In this document: piece by piece, positions 61,086 to 64,000 of the stretch
Position numbering within the stretch: the stretch's first letter is position 1
How the letters are laid out: each line of letters starts with the position of its first letter
Source: RGIG3178 sp963674495
Lineage (GTDB): Bacteria > Bacillota > Clostridia > Christensenellales > QAND01
DNA: 64,000 nt
Direction: 5' to 3'
Assembly: GCA_963674495.2 (NCBI GenBank)
Contig: CAXXLG010000001.1
Span: 496,001 to 560,000 of the forward strand
Program-made: the position numbers and the translations under genes
The notes under the pieces: model-generated
Database searches by the model: none
Told to the model about the DNA's origin: nothing
Seen by the model: the letters and a program-made list of their open reading frames with translations, nothing else

Positions 61086-61445
61086 ATGGCACGCGTAAAA
61101 AGGGCGGTTAATGCCAGTAAAAAACGCCGTAAAATATTGAAGTTGGCCAAGGGATACTTCGGCCAGAAGAGCACGAATTACCGCATCGCCAAGCAGGCTG
61201 TAATGAGATCCATGGCCTATAGCTACAAGGGACGCAAGCTGAGGAAGCGTGATTTCAGGAGGTTGTGGATCACCAGGATCAACGCCGCGGCACGACTAAA
61301 CGGCATGAGCTATTCGCGCATGATGAATGGTTTGAAAAAGGCCGGTGTCGAAATCAATCGCAAGATGTTGGCGGAGCTGGCTGTGCACGATATGCCCGCA
61401 TTCGCTGCATTGGTAGCACTCGCAAAGGAAAAGATCGGCGCGTAA
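61086..61445 (+). CDS. rplT: 50S ribosomal protein L20
   Basis: 119 aa; ARVKRAVNASKKRRKILKLA, GYFGQKSTNYRIAKQAVMRS and RRLWITRINAAARLNGMSYS match L20. RBS AAGGAGACG. Expected translational/transcriptional repressor of the operon by binding the infC leader. A terminator follows directly. Confidence 0.98.
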   Translation: MARVKRAVNASKKRRKILKLAKGYFGQKSTNYRIAKQAVMRSMAYSYKGRKLRKRDFRRLWITRINAAARLNGMSYSRMMNGLKKAGVEINRKMLAELAVHDMPAFAALVALAKEKIGA

Positions 61446-61446
61446 C

Positions 61447-61477
61447 AAAATGGCCTTTACCGGCCATTTTCTTTTTT
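61447..61477 (+). terminator. Intrinsic terminator after rplT
   Basis: AAAATGGCC, loop TTTACC, GGCCATTTTCTTTTTT right after the rplT stop; the methyltransferase ribosome binding site overlaps its tail. Confidence 0.85.
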
Positions 61478-61486
61478 GGAGGAAGC

Positions 61487-62263
61487 ATGCAGCGCATTAC
61501 ATCACAACAGAACCCGTCGATCAAACGGCTTGTTTCATTGAAAACCGTCAAGGGACGCAAAACACATGGACAATATCTGATCGAAGGAATCCGATTGGTG
61601 CGTGAAGCGGTACAGCAAACAATGTCACTGGCGATATTGGCCGTACAGGACGATTGCATCGAGCCATACAGCGATATCGTACAATACGCGCAAGATAGTG
61701 GGGCGGAGATATTGATTGTTCCCGAAAATGTGATGGCGCGGCTGTGCAACACCGATCATCCGCAGGGGCTGTGTGCGGCATTGGCCATGCCTCAATACGC
61801 GGAATTTGACGGGTTTCGCATGCTAGCGTTGGATAGTATTGCCGATCCCGGCAACATGGGCACCATAATGCGAACCGCTGCGGCATTCGGTGTTACCGAC
61901 GTACTGCTCAGCAAGGGATGTGCCGACGCGTTTGCTCCCAAGTGTGTGCGTGCCGGCATGGGCGCACATTTCCGTTTGAGGATACATACGGTGGATGTTT
62001 TGGCGGATGTGCTCAAGGAGCTCGGAGATGGCGGATTCGAAATCATAGGTACTTGTGTGGATGGCGATGAACAGCTGCATATAAAAGGGCAAAAAACACT
62101 TTGCGTAATCGGCAACGAAGCGCACGGCCTGTCGGATGATGTGACCGATCAATGCACAAGCTTATACAGGATACCCATGACGGCAGGCAGCGAAAGCCTT
62201 AACGCCGCGGTTGCGGCGGGTATCGTACTGTTTCAATGTTATTTGGAACAAAATCGGGATTGA
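61487..62263 (+). CDS. SpoU/TrmH-family rRNA/tRNA 2'-O-methyltransferase (YsgA-like)
   Basis: 258 aa with an L30e-like N-terminal domain (NPSIKRLVSLKTVKGRKTHG) and a knotted SPOUT domain with motif 1 ALDSIADPGNMGTIMRTAAA, motif 2 LCVIGNEAHGLSD and motif 3 IPMTAGSESLNAAVAAGI. Members ribose-methylate rRNA or tRNA; the exact target is unknown. Adjacent to pheS as in Bacillus ysgA-pheST. ATG 61487 follows TTGGAGGA; a start at 61265 would read through rplT. Confidence 0.93.
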   Translation: MQRITSQQNPSIKRLVSLKTVKGRKTHGQYLIEGIRLVREAVQQTMSLAILAVQDDCIEPYSDIVQYAQDSGAEILIVPENVMARLCNTDHPQGLCAALAMPQYAEFDGFRMLALDSIADPGNMGTIMRTAAAFGVTDVLLSKGCADAFAPKCVRAGMGAHFRLRIHTVDVLADVLKELGDGGFEIIGTCVDGDEQLHIKGQKTLCVIGNEAHGLSDDVTDQCTSLYRIPMTAGSESLNAAVAAGIVLFQCYLEQNRD

Positions 62264-62288
62264 AGGATAGTTTATCCTATGATATAAT
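62260..62288 (+). promoter_or_regulatory. Promoter of pheST
   Basis: TTGAAG (62260-62265), 17 bases, consensus TATAAT (62283-62288); it overlaps the methyltransferase stop. Confidence 0.65.
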
Positions 62289-62293
62289 TTGTT

Positions 62294-62523
62294 TGGCGAT
62301 GAAAGGGAAAAGTAGTATATGGGTCTGCATCCAGAGAAGGAGCCGCCAAAGGCTGAAAGCGCTCCCTGTAAGGCATGTGCGAAGTTCACCCTGGAGCATT
62401 TTCGCTGAAAACAGTAGGCGAAACGGGTGCGCCCGATAGAGCGCATAGAGGCGCATATTGCGTAAAGCATGGTGGTACAGCGGAGCATTGCTTCGCCCTG
62501 CAAGGGGCGGAGCTTTTTATTTG
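62294..62523 (+). ncRNA. T-box leader of pheST
   Basis: An AG-rich stem I (CAGAGAAGGAG), a candidate specifier TTC in GAAGTTCACCC (62383-62393, Phe codon), the T-box-like AAAGCATGGTGGTACAGCGG (62464-62483) and a terminator GCTTCGCCC/GGGGCGGAGC followed by TTTTTATTT (to 62523). Confidence 0.88.
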
Positions 62524-62539
62524 AGAAAGGATGTAGGCG

Positions 62540-63559
62540 ATGAAGGAGCAATTGCAGGCGCTGCAACTACGCGTCATGAAGGAGTTGGGAGAAATCCAGC
62601 GCACCGAACAACTGGAGCAGCTTCGGGTGGCGGTGCTGGGCCGAAAGGGCGAACTGACGGGGATGCTGCGCCTTTTGGGTACGATGGAACCAGAGCTACG
62701 TCCCATGGCGGGACAGATGGTCAACGATATGCGTAAGAGTATCGGCGATGCCATGGACGAAACGTATCAGCGTTTGCAACAAAAGGAGCAAATGATAAGG
62801 TTTGGGGCGGAACGCATTGATGTGACCATGCCTGGCGACGCGATACGGACTGGATCATTGCATCCGCTCAGCTTAGTTTTGAGCGAGATACGTGATATCT
62901 TTATCGGCATGGGCTTTGCCGTGATGGAAGGGCCGGAGATTGAGTTGGATAAATACAACTTCGAGATGCTCAACATCCCCAAAGATCATCCGGCGCGCGA
63001 CGAACAGGATACGTTCTATATCAACGAAAACGTTGTGCTTCGGACGCATACTTCTCCCGTGCAGGTTCGCACCATGCTCAGTCATAAGCCGCCGATACGC
63101 ATGGTGTGTCCCGGACGCGTGTTCCGAAGTGACGATGTGGATGCAACGCATTTCCCCGTCTTCCATCAGATTGAAGGACTTGTCGTTGATCGTGGCATCA
63201 CGCTGGGTCATCTTAAGGGAATATTGGACCATTTCCTCAAAAAACTGTACGGGCCAGAAACGATTACGCGGTTTCGGCCGGGTTATTTTCCGTTTACGGA
63301 ACCCAGCGCAGAGGTTGACGTAGTATGTTCCGCTTGTGGTGGCAGTGGATGCCGCGTGTGCAAGGGAACCGGTTGGATCGAGGTATTGGGTAGCGGCATG
63401 GTGCACCCCAATGTGCTCGGCGGTTGCGGGATTGATCCGCAGGAGTATTCCGGTTTTGCGTTCGGAATGGGCATCGACAGACTGGCAAATCTCAAATATA
63501 ACATCACCGACATCCGTTTGCTGTTTGACGGTGACGCGCGCTTTCTGTCGCAGTTTTAG
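62540..63559 (+). CDS. pheS: Phenylalanyl-tRNA synthetase alpha subunit
   Basis: 339 aa. N-terminal coiled-coil domain (GRKGELTGMLRLLG), then class II motifs VMEGPEIELDKYNFEMLN, THTSPVQVRTM, GRVFRSDDVDATHFPVFHQ and GFAFGMGIDRLANLKYNITD. A four-cysteine insert (CSACGGSGCRVC) fits bacterial alpha subunits. GAAAGGA precedes ATG 62540. T-box regulated. Confidence 0.98.
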   Translation: MKEQLQALQLRVMKELGEIQRTEQLEQLRVAVLGRKGELTGMLRLLGTMEPELRPMAGQMVNDMRKSIGDAMDETYQRLQQKEQMIRFGAERIDVTMPGDAIRTGSLHPLSLVLSEIRDIFIGMGFAVMEGPEIELDKYNFEMLNIPKDHPARDEQDTFYINENVVLRTHTSPVQVRTMLSHKPPIRMVCPGRVFRSDDVDATHFPVFHQIEGLVVDRGITLGHLKGILDHFLKKLYGPETITRFRPGYFPFTEPSAEVDVVCSACGGSGCRVCKGTGWIEVLGSGMVHPNVLGGCGIDPQEYSGFAFGMGIDRLANLKYNITDIRLLFDGDARFLSQF

Positions 63560-63565
63560 GAGGAT

Positions 63566-64000
63566 ATGATGAAAACACCCCTTGAATGGATCAAAGATTT
63601 CGTGGATATACCCGTATCAACCGGGGAACTGTGCAAGAAAATGGTGATGCACGGCTTGGGTGTGGAAGGGATCTCCCGCGCATACGAAGCCTATGACGGC
63701 GTGTTGGTGGGCAAACTGATAAAAGTTGAAAAGCATGAGAATGCGGACAGACTGCTGGTGTGCATGGCTGATATCGGGCAGGACGAGCCACTTCAACTCA
63801 TTACCGGTGCACCAAACGTCTATGAGGGCATGGTTTGTCCCGTGGCTGTGGACGGGGCGGATCTACCCTGTGGCAAGCACATCGAGGCTGGTGAGATACG
63901 CGAGATACGCTCCGACGGCATGCTGTGCAGTGGAGAAGAGCTGTGCCTTTGCGAACAGGATATACATGGCGCGGAGGTTTATGGCATATTGGATCTTGGC
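63566..64000 (+). CDS. pheT: Phenylalanyl-tRNA synthetase beta subunit, 5' part
   Basis: The first 145 codons, open to the window end. The start MKTPLEWIKDFVDIP and the N-terminal tRNA-binding (EMAP/OB) domain with GKLIKVEKHENADRLLVCMA, ITGAPNV and SDGMLCSGEELCL identify PheT. AGGAGG lies before two adjacent ATGs (63566, 63569), six bases after pheS. Confidence 0.96.
   Translation, partial: MMKTPLEWIKDFVDIPVSTGELCKKMVMHGLGVEGISRAYEAYDGVLVGKLIKVEKHENADRLLVCMADIGQDEPLQLITGAPNVYEGMVCPVAVDGADLPCGKHIEAGEIREIRSDGMLCSGEELCLCEQDIHGAEVYGILDLG

Overview
The window is a chromosomal segment of an endospore-forming Firmicute, most likely a Clostridia-class anaerobe. The evidence is spoIIGA-sigE, sigG, a YlmC/YmxH-type protein, spoIVA, ytxC and two alpha/beta-type small acid-soluble spore proteins, alongside T-box-controlled tRNA synthetase genes, short-form HisG with HisZ, and zinc-ribbon L28. 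I cannot place it more precisely from sequence alone. Genes are mostly on the + strand, with AGGAGG-type ribosome binding sites and frequent GTG/TTG starts.

Layout. 1-5943: end of a division/cell-wall cluster (murD, ftsW, murA, divIB, a divergent ftsA, ftsZ), without murG in its usual place. 6177-8867: spoIIGA-sigE and sigG. 8868-9549: a non-coding gap that may hold a structured RNA. 9550-15248: ylmC-like, nrdR, pgeF (frameshifted), a membrane protein, a PDZ/radical-SAM/DUF512 protein, der and plsY. 15423-19108: spoIVA behind a near-perfect sigma-E promoter, an RpiR-type regulator and a ferredoxin-type aldo/keto reductase. 19185-22214 (- strand): sirtuin, parvulin-type lipoprotein, MscS channel. 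22399-29131: PHP histidinol phosphatase, a small membrane protein, rpmB (-), asp23-fakA, recG and the two spore proteins. 29410-34474: his operon hisZGDBA-IE without hisH or hisF and with frameshifts in hisG and hisA. 34533-34923: five tRNAs (Val, Asp, Phe, Gly, Cys), followed by a decayed copy of the tRNA-Cys 3' half. 35324-37503: an internally deleted GarR-like dehydrogenase and a DUF1537 sugar-acid kinase. 37552-38283: mntP behind a probable yybP-ykoY manganese riboswitch. 38370-42078 (-): two secreted multi-SH3b proteins. 42245: tRNA-Leu.

42868-56636 is the most notable region: a compact operon for an unassigned nonribosomal product. It encodes a C-A-T-C-A-T-reductase NRPS, a seven-transmembrane sensor histidine kinase, a response regulator ending in an HD-GYP c-di-GMP phosphodiesterase domain, a stand-alone acyl-AMP ligase, an acyl carrier protein and a phosphopantetheinyl transferase. 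The genes overlap or abut. The architecture predicts an N-acyl dipeptide aldehyde (or alcohol) whose synthesis is genetically tied to a two-component/c-di-GMP signalling module.

56671-64000: a broken gene fragment, then ytxC, T-box-thrS, infC (with a probable non-ATG start)-rpmI-rplT, a SpoU-family RNA methyltransferase and T-box-pheS-pheT (cut by the window end). Several single-base frameshifts in otherwise intact housekeeping genes (pgeF, hisG, hisA) suggest either sequencing indels or early gene decay; the reads would decide.
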